NCBI RefSeq assembly: GCF_013299185.1
Contig: NZ_JAAFKG010000048.1
Coordinates: 1-64,000 of the forward strand
Direction: 5' to 3'
Origin: Microcoleus sp. bin48.metabat.b7b8b9.023
Lineage (GTDB): Bacteria; Cyanobacteriota; Cyanobacteriia; Cyanobacteriales; Microcoleaceae
DNA: 64,000 bases
Position numbers and translations under genes: made by a program. Below the pieces are notes generated by a model that was not told the DNA's origin, searched no databases, and worked only from the letters and a program-made list of their open reading frames with translations. Within the stretch, counting starts at the first letter, position 1. Each line of letters opens with the position of its first letter. Positions 25,349-35,265 of this stretch are shown here, in pieces.

Positions 25349-25793
25349 AAATAAAAGTGTACGAGTTATTGTGGTTCGGGCAGTTTGAGATTTGAGATTT
25401 TAGAGTTTTGATTTTAGATTCTAGATTTTCTCGGCTCCAAATTCCGGAACTTTTGATTAAAAAACATACAAAATCTACAACTCGCAGTCAGAAATATAAA
25501 TTTTTTCAGTCCAAAGTCAATTATCCGATCGATAACTCAGAGCTGAACCTGAAATCTCAGCAGATATACGGACTGTAATTGTGAAATCAAGGTAAAATCC
25601 ATGCAGTGGTATCTCCTCTCCCCTGTAGCCGATCGCAGTTTTAGCAAATAATGGAACTGTATCCACCTGCTCCCAACCCTTATGCAGTCTGTCATTCCCC
25701 AATCTAAAATTTAAAATCTAAAATCTAAAATGGTATGACTTAGGACTGGGAAAAGGTTAGGATAGCTAACGCCGTCCCATCCTAGTCTATCTC
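25349..25793. other. Gene-free region upstream of aroA
   Basis: It contains short AT-rich repeats of the AATCTAAAATCTAAAAT type (25384-25430 and 25702-25732). Small open frames lack start signals or protein-like composition. An aroA promoter should lie here but I could not fix it. Confidence 0.5.
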
Positions 25794-27149
25794 ATGCAAG
25801 CTGCCATTATAACTACTTCGCCCCAGAGCGAAAGTCAAACTTTAAGCATTCAAAAACCTGCCTCGGGCTTGTCGCTGCGAGGCAGAATTCGAGTTCCGGG
25901 CGATAAGTCGATTTCTCACCGCGCTTTGATGTTGGGTGCGATCGCCCGCGGTGAAACTACAATTGAGGGACTGCTGCTAGGAGAAGACCCCCGCAGCACT
26001 GCTAAATGTTTCTCCCTTCTGGGAGCCTCCGTTTCGGAACTCAACGAGGAACGGGTAACTGTCCGGGGCGTTGGAATTGGTGAGTTACAGGAGCCTCTGG
26101 AAGTCTTGGACGCGGGTAATTCCGGCACGACGATGCGGTTGATGTTGGGAATTTTAGCCTCTCATCCGGGGCATTTTTATGCGGTAACGGGTGACAGTTC
26201 TTTGCGATCGCGCCCCATGTCACGGGTAATTAAGCCGCTGCAACAAATGGGCGCGCAAATTTGGGGTAGAAAGAGCAATTCTTTAGCTCCTTTAGGGATA
26301 CTCGGACAGCAATTAAAGGGGATTCACTACCATTCTCCGATCGCCTCAGCTCAAGTTAAATCCTGCATTTTGCTAGCCGGTTTGATGGCCCATGGAGATA
26401 CTACAGTCACAGAACCCTCTCTTTCGCGGGATCACAGCGAGCGGATGCTGCGGGCGTTTGGAGCTAAATTAACCGTCGATCCAGAAACTTGTAGCGTGAC
26501 AGTCAGTGGCGGAGCGCAACTGCAAGGACAGAATGTAATTGTACCGGGAGATATTAGTTCGGCGGCATTTTGGCTAGTTGCTGGGGCGATCGTCCCAGGT
26601 TCCGAACTCGTAGTCGAAAACGTCGGCGTCAACCCAACTCGTACAGGTATTTTGGAAGCTTTGGAAATGATGGGCGCCGACATTGAACTGCAAAATCAGC
26701 GAGATGCTGCGGGGGAACCGGTAGCAGATATCTTGGTTCGCTTTTCCCCACAGTTGCGGGGATGCACCATTGCTGGCGACTTAATTCCCCGACTGATTGA
26801 CGAAATCCCGATTTTGGCAGTAGCCGCAGCCTTTGCGTCGGGTACTACCATCATTCGAGATGCGGCCGAGTTGCGAGTCAAAGAGAGCGATCGGCTGGCC
26901 GTGACTGCTGCGGAACTCAACCGCATGGGAGCCAAAATTACCGAGTTACCAGACGGTTTGGAAATTACCGGGGGAACTCCGTTAACTGGCGCGGATGTTG
27001 ACAGCTACACCGATCACAGAATAGCGATGAGTTTGGCGATCGCAGCCCTCAGCGCCACAGGCGTTACTAACATTCACCGGGCCGAAGCCGCTGCCATTTC
27101 CTACCCTGACTTTACCGCCACTTTGCAACAAGTTTGCCATCCTAATTGA
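25794..27149 (+). CDS. aroA: 3-phosphoshikimate 1-carboxyvinyltransferase (EPSP synthase)
   Basis: A 451-residue enzyme of the shikimate pathway that joins PEP to shikimate-3-phosphate. Visible motifs are [19 protein letters not shown] (substrate lysine loop), [28 protein letters not shown] and, late in the chain, [14 protein letters not shown] and RVKESDRL. The RPM-x-RV form points to the class II-like type common in cyanobacteria. Length is normal and it is not disrupted. Monocistronic, with a repeat-rich upstream region. Confidence 0.97.
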   Translation: MQAAIITTSPQSESQTLSIQKPASGLSLRGRIRVPGDKSISHRALMLGAIARGETTIEGLLLGEDPRSTAKCFSLLGASVSELNEERVTVRGVGIGELQEPLEVLDAGNSGTTMRLMLGILASHPGHFYAVTGDSSLRSRPMSRVIKPLQQMGAQIWGRKSNSLAPLGILGQQLKGIHYHSPIASAQVKSCILLAGLMAHGDTTVTEPSLSRDHSERMLRAFGAKLTVDPETCSVTVSGGAQLQGQNVIVPGDISSAAFWLVAGAIVPGSELVVENVGVNPTRTGILEALEMMGADIELQNQRDAAGEPVADILVRFSPQLRGCTIAGDLIPRLIDEIPILAVAAAFASGTTIIRDAAELRVKESDRLAVTAAELNRMGAKITELPDGLEITGGTPLTGADVDSYTDHRIAMSLAIAALSATGVTNIHRAEAAAISYPDFTATLQQVCHPN

Positions 27150-27286
27150 TAGTGGGCATTGGGCATTGGGCGGAGCGTAGCGGAGGGATTGGGCATTGGT
27201 TGCTGGTTACTTGTTATCGGTTATTGGTATACCCTCACAAATAACCACTGACTAATGCACTGATGACTAATGACTGATGACTTCGT

Positions 27287-27721
27287 CTAAGAATCTCGAC
27301 CGACAACTTGTTCTTTTAAAGAATCAATTTCCGTTAACAACTCTTTGCGGCTAGTAGCATTGAGCAAATAGCGGTAGACAAACCAACCCGTATATCCGAT
27401 ACCAATCAACTCAAAAAAGGGAGCTACCAAAGGGACATCATTAAGAGCATCTAAAACTCCCAGCGTTACCTTAATACTAATAGCGCCTGCCAGGATTAAA
27501 CCAATAGTTACCAGAGGTTTTTGATATTCAACAAAAAAGGTTGAGAGATAAGCTGGAAGCTCGGACAAAATTGTGAGAATTTGATCTTTAATATCTTGGG
27601 AGTGGCTCCCTGGAGTTTCTGAGGTCATTGTAGTAATGACCCCCGGCTGGTCACTCACTAGGTCTACTGTCACAACTTCAGTGATAGTTTGCGTGTCGTC
27701 AGAAAAGTTAGCTTGGGTCAT
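27287..27721 (-). CDS. curT: CURT1/CAAD-domain thylakoid membrane protein
   Basis: A 144-residue protein with a disordered acidic N terminus, an amphipathic segment (LPAYLSTFFVEYQKPLV), two membrane helices (about 70-90 and 98-122) joined by a short DALNDVPLVAP loop and a C-terminal helix. This is the CURT1/CAAD architecture, which in cyanobacteria curves thylakoid membranes and is also found appended to aminoacyl-tRNA synthetases. As a stand-alone protein it fits CurT. Confidence 0.85.
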   Translation of the reverse strand: MTQANFSDDTQTITEVVTVDLVSDQPGVITTMTSETPGSHSQDIKDQILTILSELPAYLSTFFVEYQKPLVTIGLILAGAISIKVTLGVLDALNDVPLVAPFFELIGIGYTGWFVYRYLLNATSRKELLTEIDSLKEQVVGRDS

Positions 27722-27917
27722 GGGATAGTTCCTCCGTTGTCAAGTAAAATTGCACGCTTTGAGTTACTGCCAGTATGATTATCCGGCAATTAGCACAGCA
27801 TTAATGCTACTGGGGCTAATTGATGAGATTAAGGCAGAGCTTCACCAATTGCAAGCAAAAATAACGATATGTGTTGATTCTAAACAATTGCCACTGTTGA
27901 CAAATCGCTCTTTTGAC

Positions 27918-28922
27918 TCATTTTTTGACTTCCCTGAGGTCGATTTGATTGGCACAAGTGCGTCCTTGTTCAAAATCGGTGATATTGCCGATCGTGGTTT
28001 CAGCGATATTTTGCAACGCTTCCTCGGTGAAAAAAGCTTGATGTCCGGTAATCAGGACGTTGGGGAAAGTCAGCAAGCGCTGAAATACGTCGTCTTGAAT
28101 CACCTGATTTGACAAATCCTCAAAAAACAGATCCGTCTCTTGTTCGTAAACATCTAAGCCGAGGTAGCCAATTCTACCAGACTTCAGTCCTTTGGTAACA
28201 GCTTTAGTGTCGATCAACTGACCGCGACTGGTATTGATCAACATCATCCCCGGTTTCATTTGCCCGATCGCCTCTGCACCGATTAAATGATAAGTTTCTG
28301 GTATCAGCGGACAGTGGAGGCTGACAATATCAGAGTTGGCGAACAGTTGGGCCAGCGCCACGTATTCCATCCCCAAGGCTAAGCAATCAGGGTTTGGGGA
28401 AACATCGTATCCCAGCAAGCGACAGCCGAATCCGTGCAGAATTTTGGCAGTTAGCGCGCCTATTTTGCCAGTTCCGACGATTCCCACCGTTTTACCGTGG
28501 AGGTCAAATCCCAACAAGCCGTCTAGGGCAAAATTGCCTTCGCGGACTCGGTTGTAGGCCCGGTGGATTTTGCGGTTGAGGGACAAAATCATTGCGACTG
28601 CGTGTTCGGCGACGGCGTAGGGAGAATAAGCGGGAACTCGGACAAGAGTTAAGCCTAAATCGCGGGCTGCTGCTAAATCGACGTGATTGAATCCGGCCGA
28701 TCGCAAAGCCAACAACCGAACGCCATTTTGGGCGATCGCCCGGAGCGTTTTTGCGTCCAAAGAGTCGTTAACGAAGGCGCAGACTGCCGGAAATCCAGCA
28801 GTCAGAACGCTAGTTTCCAAGTTCAGGCGCGGTTCAAAAAACACCAACTCGTGTTTGTCGGCGTTGGCTGCTGTCAGAAAAGTGCGATCGTAGGATTTGG
28901 TGCTGAATACGGCTACCTTCAT
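27918..28922 (-). CDS. ldhA: D-lactate dehydrogenase-type 2-hydroxyacid dehydrogenase
   Basis: A 334-residue NAD-dependent dehydrogenase. The nucleotide-binding motif GIVGTGKIG, catalytic Arg in [11 protein letters not shown], the Glu in GLDVYEQE and the His in [13 protein letters not shown] match D-LDH (pyruvate to D-lactate). In cyanobacteria this supports fermentative NADH recycling in the dark. I start at ATG 28922 (MKVAVFS), since the frame's upstream TTG lacks support. Confidence 0.92.
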   Translation of the reverse strand: MKVAVFSTKSYDRTFLTAANADKHELVFFEPRLNLETSVLTAGFPAVCAFVNDSLDAKTLRAIAQNGVRLLALRSAGFNHVDLAAARDLGLTLVRVPAYSPYAVAEHAVAMILSLNRKIHRAYNRVREGNFALDGLLGFDLHGKTVGIVGTGKIGALTAKILHGFGCRLLGYDVSPNPDCLALGMEYVALAQLFANSDIVSLHCPLIPETYHLIGAEAIGQMKPGMMLINTSRGQLIDTKAVTKGLKSGRIGYLGLDVYEQETDLFFEDLSNQVIQDDVFQRLLTFPNVLITGHQAFFTEEALQNIAETTIGNITDFEQGRTCANQIDLREVKK

Positions 28923-29167
28923 GATTTTTGCCTGCAAATCCAGTAATAGTTGGCGATTCCTTCCAGATTAACTCTCTTTCCTTACCACCACCCCATTCCC
29001 TCAAAAAACTTGGCTTCCCTGAGAAATATGGGGTTTCGTGACGATAGCATTTCTGAAGCAACCCGATTTTTAGCCCGATCGCAAATCCTGGTGACGTTAG
29101 AAAAAAAACTGCTTAAACTATAGTAAAGCACGAGCCTTCACTTACTAATTATTTAGGAGAAACTCAG

Positions 29168-30172
29168 ATGCGAAAACAACTCAAAACAATAATTCATGAA
29201 ATCTTAGAATCCTCAGAAAGCAGCAATTTCTACAGCTTAGCAGATGACATTTTTATCACCTGTTTGATTTTGATCAACGTCGCAGCTTTTATTGCTTCTA
29301 CTTCGCCTCACTTGTTGCACGAACACAAAGTATTGTTGGAACACATCGAAATTATTTCATCCTTAGTGTTTACAATAGAATATGTTTTGAGGTTGTGGGT
29401 ATGTACAGTAGATCGCAGATACAGCCACCCACTTTGGGGAAGATTTAGATACAGTCTGACACCGCTAAGCATAATCGATTTAATCTCAATTTTGCCATTT
29501 TACGCCTTGCTATTGTTTCCGAATTTAAGCTTCGTTAATTTAATTCGACTCCTCCGTTTGTTGCGCTTGCTAAAAATGAGCCGTTATTCAGAGTCTGTAA
29601 GAACTCTAGGAGCAGTATTGTATGCAAAAAAAGAGGAGTTAATCGCCACTGCATTTGCCGTTTTCATTCTGTTAATATTTGCATCTAGCGTCATGTATTT
29701 TGTTGAATACGAAGCGCATCCAAAAGCTTTTGGAAGTATCCTCGATTCAATGTGGTGGGGAGTTGTGACATTGACGACTGTCGGCTACGGCGATATTTAT
29801 CCTATCACTCCTTTAGGTAAATTGTTAGGAGCAATGTTAGCATTTTTAGGTATAGGAATTTTTGCACTGCCGGCTGGGATAATTGCTTCTGGTTTTTCCG
29901 AGGAAGTGCAAAGGAGAAAACAGGAAAGAATTGGGGCAAATTTAGACCAATCTGCTAATTGTCAATCGGTACAAATGCTCGGAGAAGTCGAGATTGGTTT
30001 TGAACAACAGCAAAGGGCGATCGCGCTTTACGTCGAAAGTTCCGCCGACTTAATGCAAATGTGCATCAACTCAGCGAAACAGAAGCTAGGAAGTCATATT
30101 GAGAATGAAGAAGTTCTTCGGGATTTAGCTATTCATCTGTACAACGAAACTGTTCGCAAATTCCAGCTTTAA
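29168..30172 (+). CDS. Voltage-gated-type potassium channel
   Basis: A 334-residue six-helix cation channel. Helices S1-S4 span about 23-140, with an S4 that is arginine-rich (IRLLRLLRLLKMSRY). The pore carries the TTVGYGD selectivity filter at about 202-208. The cytoplasmic tail is coiled and charged. It should conduct K+ across the inner or thylakoid membrane; SynK, a thylakoid channel, is the cyanobacterial comparison, though orthology cannot be claimed here. An AGGAGA ribosome-binding site precedes the ATG. Confidence 0.92.
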   Translation: MRKQLKTIIHEILESSESSNFYSLADDIFITCLILINVAAFIASTSPHLLHEHKVLLEHIEIISSLVFTIEYVLRLWVCTVDRRYSHPLWGRFRYSLTPLSIIDLISILPFYALLLFPNLSFVNLIRLLRLLRLLKMSRYSESVRTLGAVLYAKKEELIATAFAVFILLIFASSVMYFVEYEAHPKAFGSILDSMWWGVVTLTTVGYGDIYPITPLGKLLGAMLAFLGIGIFALPAGIIASGFSEEVQRRKQERIGANLDQSANCQSVQMLGEVEIGFEQQQRAIALYVESSADLMQMCINSAKQKLGSHIENEEVLRDLAIHLYNETVRKFQL

Positions 30173-30200
30173 TCGAAGCTAAATATTATCTATCGATTAC

Positions 30201-30260
30201 AGGTTCGTAGTGAGGACTTTAGTCCGCATTCCTGAAGGACTGAAGTCCTCACTACGAACC
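30201..30260. repeat. GTAGTGAGGAC hairpin repeat
   Basis: A 60-bp palindrome, AGGTTCGTAGTGAGGAC against GTCCTCACTACGAACC, in the gap between the converging channel and cbiO genes. It may work as a bidirectional terminator. Same family as the 7687 array. Confidence 0.85.
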
Positions 30261-30269
30261 AATGACTAA

Positions 30270-31004
30270 TTACCAATCTGGCGGTAAATTGTAATATTCA
30301 AGAGTCGATCGATCTTTGAGCAATTCTTGAGTTTGTTCATCCACCCGAATCTGACCATCAGCCAAGATTAACGCCCTTTGAGTCGTTTTCCCAATCCAGT
30401 TCAAATCGTGGGAAGCGATCAAAATTACCTCGATCGGCAATTGCGACAAAACCTTAGCCAAATGCCTACGCCACGATGGATCTAGTCCATTTGTTGGCTC
30501 GTCTAAAATTAAAATTGCCGGCTCTAATGCTAAAATAGCCGCTAATGCTGCTAACCTTCTTTGACCCCCAGAAAGCTCGTGGGCCGAACGGTTAGCAAAT
30601 TCTACCAAACGGAATTCGTCTAATAAGCTTAAAGCCCGATCGCGCGCCATCTCCAAAGATACCCCATAATTGCGCGGCCCGAACATCACATCCTCTAAAA
30701 TAGTTGGCATAAATAGCTGATCGTTAGCATCTTGAAAGCAAAACCCAATCTGCCTCCGCGCTTCCGATAAAGTTGCCTGTTCTAGCTTAATTCCCTGCAC
30801 TCTAACCTCGCCAGATTGAGGCATTTTCAAGCCGATTAAATTTTCCAGTAAAGTGCTTTTGCCAGCACCTGTTAAACCAAGTAGAGCAACTCTTTCTCCC
30901 GGTTGTAAGGTGAAGGAAATTCCTTGCAATACAGGTTTTTGCTGCGGATATCCGAATACTAAGTCTTGCACTTCGATTGTTGGCGTCATTTTGAGATTAG
31001 TCAA
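30270..31004 (-). CDS. cbiO: Cobalt/nickel ECF transporter ATPase
   Basis: A 244-residue ABC ATPase with Walker A LLGLTGAGKSTLLENLIG, Q-loop CFQDANDQLFMP, signature HELSGGQRRLAALAAIL, Walker B ILILDEPTNGLDP and an H-loop in IASHDLNW. The QDANDQLFMPT segment is typical of CbiO-type energy-coupling ATPases. It is the last gene of a minus-strand operon after cbiM and cbiQ, forming the energy-coupling part of a Ni2+/Co2+ uptake system. Confidence 0.92.
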   Translation of the reverse strand: MTNLKMTPTIEVQDLVFGYPQQKPVLQGISFTLQPGERVALLGLTGAGKSTLLENLIGLKMPQSGEVRVQGIKLEQATLSEARRQIGFCFQDANDQLFMPTILEDVMFGPRNYGVSLEMARDRALSLLDEFRLVEFANRSAHELSGGQRRLAALAAILALEPAILILDEPTNGLDPSWRRHLAKVLSQLPIEVILIASHDLNWIGKTTQRALILADGQIRVDEQTQELLKDRSTLEYYNLPPDW

Positions 31005-31137
31005 TTTTTGTTTACCTCGATTTTCGGATTAAGAGTTTTTAACCGCAGAGGGCGCAGAGAGCGCAGAGAGAGGAATTGAGAAGGTAAAAGGTAAAAAGTT
31101 AAAATATAGATGCACGAATTAATCAATTCCCAATGCC

Positions 31138-31797
31138 CTATGCCCAATTCCCATAAGAAGCTATTGTTAATCCGACTGCGGTTAAAATCGTGACTGTGAG
31201 CCAGAATCGCTCTTTTGATGTTGATTTTGACTCGGTGGGTAAAGTTCCTTTGTAGCCGCGAATTAGCATGGCTGCGTGGACTCTCTCGGCGCGATCGAGA
31301 CTTCGCAAATAAAGAGCTCCTATCATTGAAGCACTGGCGTATCTCAGCCATCCTACGCTACCCGACAAACCTCGCAGTTGAGCGGATCGTTTCATCCGGT
31401 TGACTTCTGCGAGCAATATTTCTAAGTATTGTCCAGCTAAAAGCACAATCTCTTGTAAGCCTGCTGGTAGGGGCAATCCTTTCAGGGCAATTCCGAAACT
31501 GTGGGGCGGCAAAGTTAGCAGAAAACTGTTCATAATTAGCAGGCAAATGAGGGAACGCAGCAACAGAAAACTCGCTCGTTCCCAACCTTGGGGTAGCACT
31601 AATAAGGAGAGGAAAATTAATTCTGCTCCTAATAGTTGCAGCAGGGTTCGCAGCGGTGCTTTCAGCCAAAGTGACCAAAAAAGTGCGATCGCCCCATAGA
31701 TGCCCAGCCACAGCCAAGCACCCATTTTCATAAAACCAATCCCAATCACAATCGTGAGAGACAGTCGCAATCGAAAAGGTATTGATAATTTAAGCAT
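31138..31797 (-). CDS. cbiQ: Cobalt/nickel ECF transporter transmembrane protein
   Basis: A 219-residue membrane protein with about five hydrophobic segments and the coupling motif ...RMKRSAQLRGL... and ...AERVHAAMLIRGYKG..., both resembling the Ala-Arg-Gly helices of T components (CbiQ). It overlaps the end of cbiM by 8 bp. It bridges the CbiM substrate-binding component to the CbiO ATPase. Confidence 0.9.
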   Translation of the reverse strand: MLKLSIPFRLRLSLTIVIGIGFMKMGAWLWLGIYGAIALFWSLWLKAPLRTLLQLLGAELIFLSLLVLPQGWERASFLLLRSLICLLIMNSFLLTLPPHSFGIALKGLPLPAGLQEIVLLAGQYLEILLAEVNRMKRSAQLRGLSGSVGWLRYASASMIGALYLRSLDRAERVHAAMLIRGYKGTLPTESKSTSKERFWLTVTILTAVGLTIASYGNWA

Positions 31798-32716
31798 CTT
31801 TAGATTTCACCAACTGAGCAATCCCAAAAGCCGTACCGAAACAAATAGCAGAGCCTAAAACTCCAGCAATGCTAGTACCTATTGGTTGTTCTTCTAATCC
31901 TTTAACACCGTAACCAGCTAGAGGAGTTGGAATCTCAATCGCCACAGCTTCTTTATCTTTAAAACCGTATTGTTCTGCTACCGCTTCTAACCCATCAGGC
32001 CAACTTGAAGCGAACAGAGAAAGCACGCCACTAATTAATAAAACTCCAATTACTGGCACTAGCCATTTCTGTAATTGTGGCTGTTCTCCTGGTAACAAAT
32101 CCGGCCGTACTTTCACGAGATAAGTTAAAACGCCGCCTGTAATTAGCCCTTCACCAATGCCAATTAAAATATGTATGCCTACCATTGCTGGCAATGCGAT
32201 ATTCAGCGGTACTGTACCAGAAATTGCCAATTCAATAGCCACACAAATCGAAGCGGACACAACACTGAGAGCGGCCGCAATCCCCGCAGCTAGCGGCAAG
32301 CGATTTCTGGAACCTCCCAATAGTTGCTGCAATGGCTGCAACAGCCACCAACCCACCCAAATTCCGACTAGCCCCATATTAAAAATATTCGCTCCCAGTG
32401 CGGTGATGCCCCCATCCGCAAACAAGACGCTCTGAATTATAAAAACCGTACTCATCGCCAGAGTTGCCGCCCAAGGGCTACCCAAAACCACGGAAGCTAG
32501 CGCGCCTCCCAACAAGTGCCCGCTGGTGCCACCTGCTACAGGAAAGTTAATCATCTGGGCGGCAAACACAAAAGCCGTGGTTAAACCCATGACTGGAGCT
32601 TGTCGCAACCCAAGACTGGCGCGGGTTCGATTTAGGGCAACTGCAATAACTGCTGCGCTTGCTATGCCCGTGGCAATTGCTACGGGCGGTGAAAGAAAAC
32701 CATCAGGTATGTGCAT
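31790..32716 (-). CDS. cbiM: Cobalt/nickel transporter substrate-specific component fused to N-type domain
   Basis: An S component (CbiM/NikM family) beginning MHIPDGFLSPP. The N-terminal Met-His binds the metal in characterised members, so the start at ATG 32716 is preferred over an upstream ATG at 32728 that would add four residues. Seven hydrophobic segments follow. The C-terminal part contains a SSWPDGLE motif, characteristic of NikN/CbiN, making this a one-chain M+N protein. The substrate (Ni2+ or Co2+) cannot be decided from sequence. It diverges from the 33238 operon across a Fur-like box. Confidence 0.92.
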   Translation of the reverse strand: MHIPDGFLSPPVAIATGIASAAVIAVALNRTRASLGLRQAPVMGLTTAFVFAAQMINFPVAGGTSGHLLGGALASVVLGSPWAATLAMSTVFIIQSVLFADGGITALGANIFNMGLVGIWVGWWLLQPLQQLLGGSRNRLPLAAGIAAALSVVSASICVAIELAISGTVPLNIALPAMVGIHILIGIGEGLITGGVLTYLVKVRPDLLPGEQPQLQKWLVPVIGVLLISGVLSLFASSWPDGLEAVAEQYGFKDKEAVAIEIPTPLAGYGVKGLEEQPIGTSIAGVLGSAICFGTAFGIAQLVKSKDA

Positions 32717-33237
32717 CGATATCTCCAAAACATGAGAACTCTCAACCTTTTAGTCAACTCTTTTTTACAAAACTTTACAATCCCCTCTGGGGGGATTTTT
32801 GCCGATTTTGGTTTCAGAAGCCACGTATTATCGGCTTTTTGATAACTATTATCAATAATTCTCGATCGACTGGGTAGTAAAATCCCTGAACAGTAAGGCT
32901 TTTATATAAATCTTAAAATAAAATTAACAAAAGACTGAAAGTCAATAATTGGTTTTATTATCTGTTTTTGAGAATAAGTTGCATTACTAGCTTTTTAAAA
33001 GAAGCAGCAAAAATGCTCATTAGCTAGTAAAACTAAAAGTTTTGGGTGCTCTAAAAACTAAAAAGCCGGATTCTATTGCTAGTTAATGTCCTTTTAGCAG
33101 TATTTTAAGGCGATCGATCGCGTGAATGTGCGATCGACTCCTCCGCACGGCTTGTATTCTCAAGAAACTCAAAATACTAATGCAACTATTCTCAAATACG
33201 TTCCCGAACAATCCAAACTCAATGAGGCCCGATAGCG
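32717..33237. other. Divergent regulatory region between cbiM and the 33238 operon
   Basis: The 521-base AT-rich gap holds the Fur-like palindrome at 32840-32854, a GATT-flanked hairpin AATCCCCTCTGGGGGGATT (about 32779-32797) followed by T residues, and a TGAGAATAAG half site near 32969. No riboswitch was recognised. It must contain promoters for both directions. Confidence 0.6.
32840..32854. promoter_or_regulatory. Near-consensus Fur box
   Basis: The site TGATAACTATTATCA fits the 7-1-7 Fur core TGATAATnATTATCA at 13 of 14 defined positions. It lies 124 bp upstream of the cbiM start and about 384 bp upstream of the divergent gene at 33238. Control by iron (Fur) is inferred; Zur or PerR boxes are similar but fit less well. 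Confidence 0.65.
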
Positions 33238-33870
33238 GTGCAAAATTCAATCGAAAAATCAACTACCGATTTAGTTCCATCTGAATTTCCCAGACAATTA
33301 GATATTGCTCAAGTTTCTGTCTACGGGCTGAGCATTTTATCCGCTGGTTTATTTCTGTTTATGCCTTTCGTTAACGTACTCCATCCCAGCCCTTGGCAGC
33401 GATGGATGGGAACCATTCACGGCATGGGTTCAATGTTGGCATTAGTAGTCATGGCTTATACCGGACACTTAGCATTTCCCTTGCTACGGGGAGTCGGTAA
33501 AATCTTGCCACAAATGCGTACATTAGCCTTTTGGTCAACTCTTTTGAGTTTTTTAGCCATTGCTACCGGCAACTTATCATATATGCGCTATCGAGCAGGT
33601 GCAGATTTCGGTGGAGCTCGCGCTTGGCTGAAATCAAACTCGCCTTTAGTCCAGTATGTTTTGATGGAATACCACGAATTTACCGTGCTATTTACTTTGC
33701 CATTAGCAGCAGCTTGCACCTGGATTTTGTGGTACTACGGCGACTCAATTTTAGAGAAAAAAAATCGCCCCGTTTTAGCAGCTACTTCTGTAGCTTTGAT
33801 GGGAATCATGTTTTTTGCAATGGGCGGCATGGTTACCGGACTTGGTGTTGCTAAAATTCACGCTCTTTAG
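33238..33870 (+). CDS. DUF4079-like five-helix membrane protein
   Basis: A 210-residue protein, GTG start, with five hydrophobic segments (about 26-48, 60-80, 96-115, 143-167, 180-204). Conserved-looking histidines sit at or near the membrane (H49, H61, H77, H146), as in membrane haem or metal proteins. I recall similar proteins as DUF4079, function unknown. It opens a three-gene operon starting from a Fur-box region opposite a Ni/Co transporter, so a role in metal reduction or transport is plausible inference. Spacing to the next gene is 58 bp. Confidence 0.6.
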   Translation: MQNSIEKSTTDLVPSEFPRQLDIAQVSVYGLSILSAGLFLFMPFVNVLHPSPWQRWMGTIHGMGSMLALVVMAYTGHLAFPLLRGVGKILPQMRTLAFWSTLLSFLAIATGNLSYMRYRAGADFGGARAWLKSNSPLVQYVLMEYHEFTVLFTLPLAAACTWILWYYGDSILEKKNRPVLAATSVALMGIMFFAMGGMVTGLGVAKIHAL

Positions 33871-33928
33871 TTAGTTTTTAGATTAACTAATGACTAGCAA
33901 CTAACAACTCAATCTAGGAAATCCTGAA

Positions 33929-34402
33929 ATGACTCGACAGTTATCCCGCGACAAATCAGCGACCAATGAACCTATTTACGGCAAAATCTGGAGCAATCTC
34001 AAAGAATTTCCACAAGGATTAGCTGAGGGAGCAGCAACTCCGCCGAGTAATTCTGGCCCGGCTGCTGCTGCATTAATTAGTGCTGGCATTGGTTGTTTCA
34101 CAATGATGGTGAGTCACCACTTAGGGGACACATCCAAAGAGATAAACGAAATGCTTTGGAATCTCGGCACTTGGATTCCCGGAAGCAAGACTGGTAACGA
34201 AATGTGGGGCAATATCGGCAGCTATACCGGTAAGGAAACTATGTTGCTTATCGGTTGGCTAGTCAGTTGGCCAATACTGTATGCAATTTGGAAGAATAAA
34301 AGTGTTAAAAGTCGCACCATATTTTTCTGGATGTTTGCTTTGTTAATGGCTTCCACAGCTATGTCTTGGCATCCTTTGTTCCCCTATTTGCCGTTAACTT
34401 AA
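33929..34402 (+). CDS. Three-helix membrane protein of unknown family
   Basis: A 157-residue protein with a hydrophilic N terminus and hydrophobic segments at about 44-64, 104-121 and 128-148. Notable residues are a C56 and an H63-H64 pair in the first helix end, and a Ser-Trp-His-Pro at 146-149. Trp-rich polar loops lie between helices. I do not recognise a family. It is second in the operon with the DUF4079-like protein, 12 bp before the TonB-like gene, suggesting a joint membrane complex. Confidence 0.65.
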   Translation: MTRQLSRDKSATNEPIYGKIWSNLKEFPQGLAEGAATPPSNSGPAAAALISAGIGCFTMMVSHHLGDTSKEINEMLWNLGTWIPGSKTGNEMWGNIGSYTGKETMLLIGWLVSWPILYAIWKNKSVKSRTIFFWMFALLMASTAMSWHPLFPYLPLT

Positions 34403-34414
34403 GTAATACGAGGT

Positions 34415-35149
34415 TTGATGATGGAAACAAAAAGTAAGCCACTCCCGGCGAGGGAGATGCACAAATTCGTTTGGGTTGGTGTAGGACTTTTTACTCTTGT
34501 ATGCGTGACTTATCCCATTGCTATGTGGCGCGTCACCCAAATGGAAAAGTTTCGCGGTATTTATGTCAAATCTTTGACAATTGAGGGCAAAGAACCCGCG
34601 AAGAAGGTGGCAGATGCTAGCATTGTTGCTAAGGTAGCGGAACCAGCTATTGCCAGTAGCCCAGCACCTTCGGCTTTAGTGGTTGATAGCACAAAAAAAC
34701 TGCCTGAAAAGTCTCCTGAAATTGCACCTTTCACAAATAAGTCTCCTGAAACGGCTATTGCAAGTAGCCCTACAGATAAGACTGTCCAAGCATTGCCTGT
34801 GTCAGCGGGCAAGCAGGAAGTTCAGGCGGTTGAGGTCACTAATCAGACAGCGGAAATTACCGATCGCACCAAACTAGATGAGTTAGCTCTAAAAGTGTAC
34901 GATCGCATCAATCAGACTTGGCAAGCTAACCCCACATTCACTCAAAATCTAGTCTATCGAGTCACTGCAAGTCAAGACGGGGCGATCGGCAACTTCGAGC
35001 CCCTCAACCAACCAGCCAAGGATTACACCCAAGAAACCCCCCTGCCAAATCTGCTCAAATCTGCCCAAACTACCAGCAGCAGTGCAATACCCGTAGCTAA
35101 ATTGACAGTAGTATTTGCACCTACTGGAACCTTAGAAGTTAACCCCTAA
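34415..35149 (+). CDS. TonB-like single-span periplasmic protein
   Basis: A 244-residue protein with one N-terminal membrane helix (about 18-38), a long Ala/Pro/Ser/Lys spacer (about 50-150) and a small C-terminal domain (about 150-240). The C-terminal domain contains ELALKVYDRINQTWQANPTF, VYRVTASQDGAIGNF and ETPLPNLL. Layout and the dG-I/P-L pattern resemble TonB, which carries energy to outer-membrane metal receptors. No ExbB or ExbD gene lies here, so the TonB reading is an inference. Confidence 0.6.
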   Translation: MMMETKSKPLPAREMHKFVWVGVGLFTLVCVTYPIAMWRVTQMEKFRGIYVKSLTIEGKEPAKKVADASIVAKVAEPAIASSPAPSALVVDSTKKLPEKSPEIAPFTNKSPETAIASSPTDKTVQALPVSAGKQEVQAVEVTNQTAEITDRTKLDELALKVYDRINQTWQANPTFTQNLVYRVTASQDGAIGNFEPLNQPAKDYTQETPLPNLLKSAQTTSSSAIPVAKLTVVFAPTGTLEVNP

Positions 35150-35170
35150 CTCAGATACAACATCCATCCC

Positions 35171-35203
35171 GTAAGGTGCATAATTTGCACCTTACTTTTG
35201 CTT
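35171..35203 (+). terminator. Intrinsic terminator after the 33238-35149 operon
   Basis: Hairpin GTAAGGTGCA, loop TAAT, TGCACCTTAC followed by TTTTG (35171-35200). The stem has ten pairs. It closes the three-gene operon and separates it from the ferritin-like gene. Confidence 0.75.
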
Positions 35204-35265
35204 GTTAACTAAAATGTGATATTATAAACACCACCCTGTTAAGCATTCTACCTCTCAGACAACAA

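Noticed and set aside
31001-31351. Minus-strand frame overlapping the 3' part of cbiQ
   Set aside because: It runs in another frame of cbiQ and across the CGCAGAG repeat; no start signal.
32717-33237. Cobalamin or nickel riboswitch upstream of cbiM
   Set aside because: No conserved B12-box or NiCo-type helices could be found on the minus strand; only a short hairpin and a Fur-like site.
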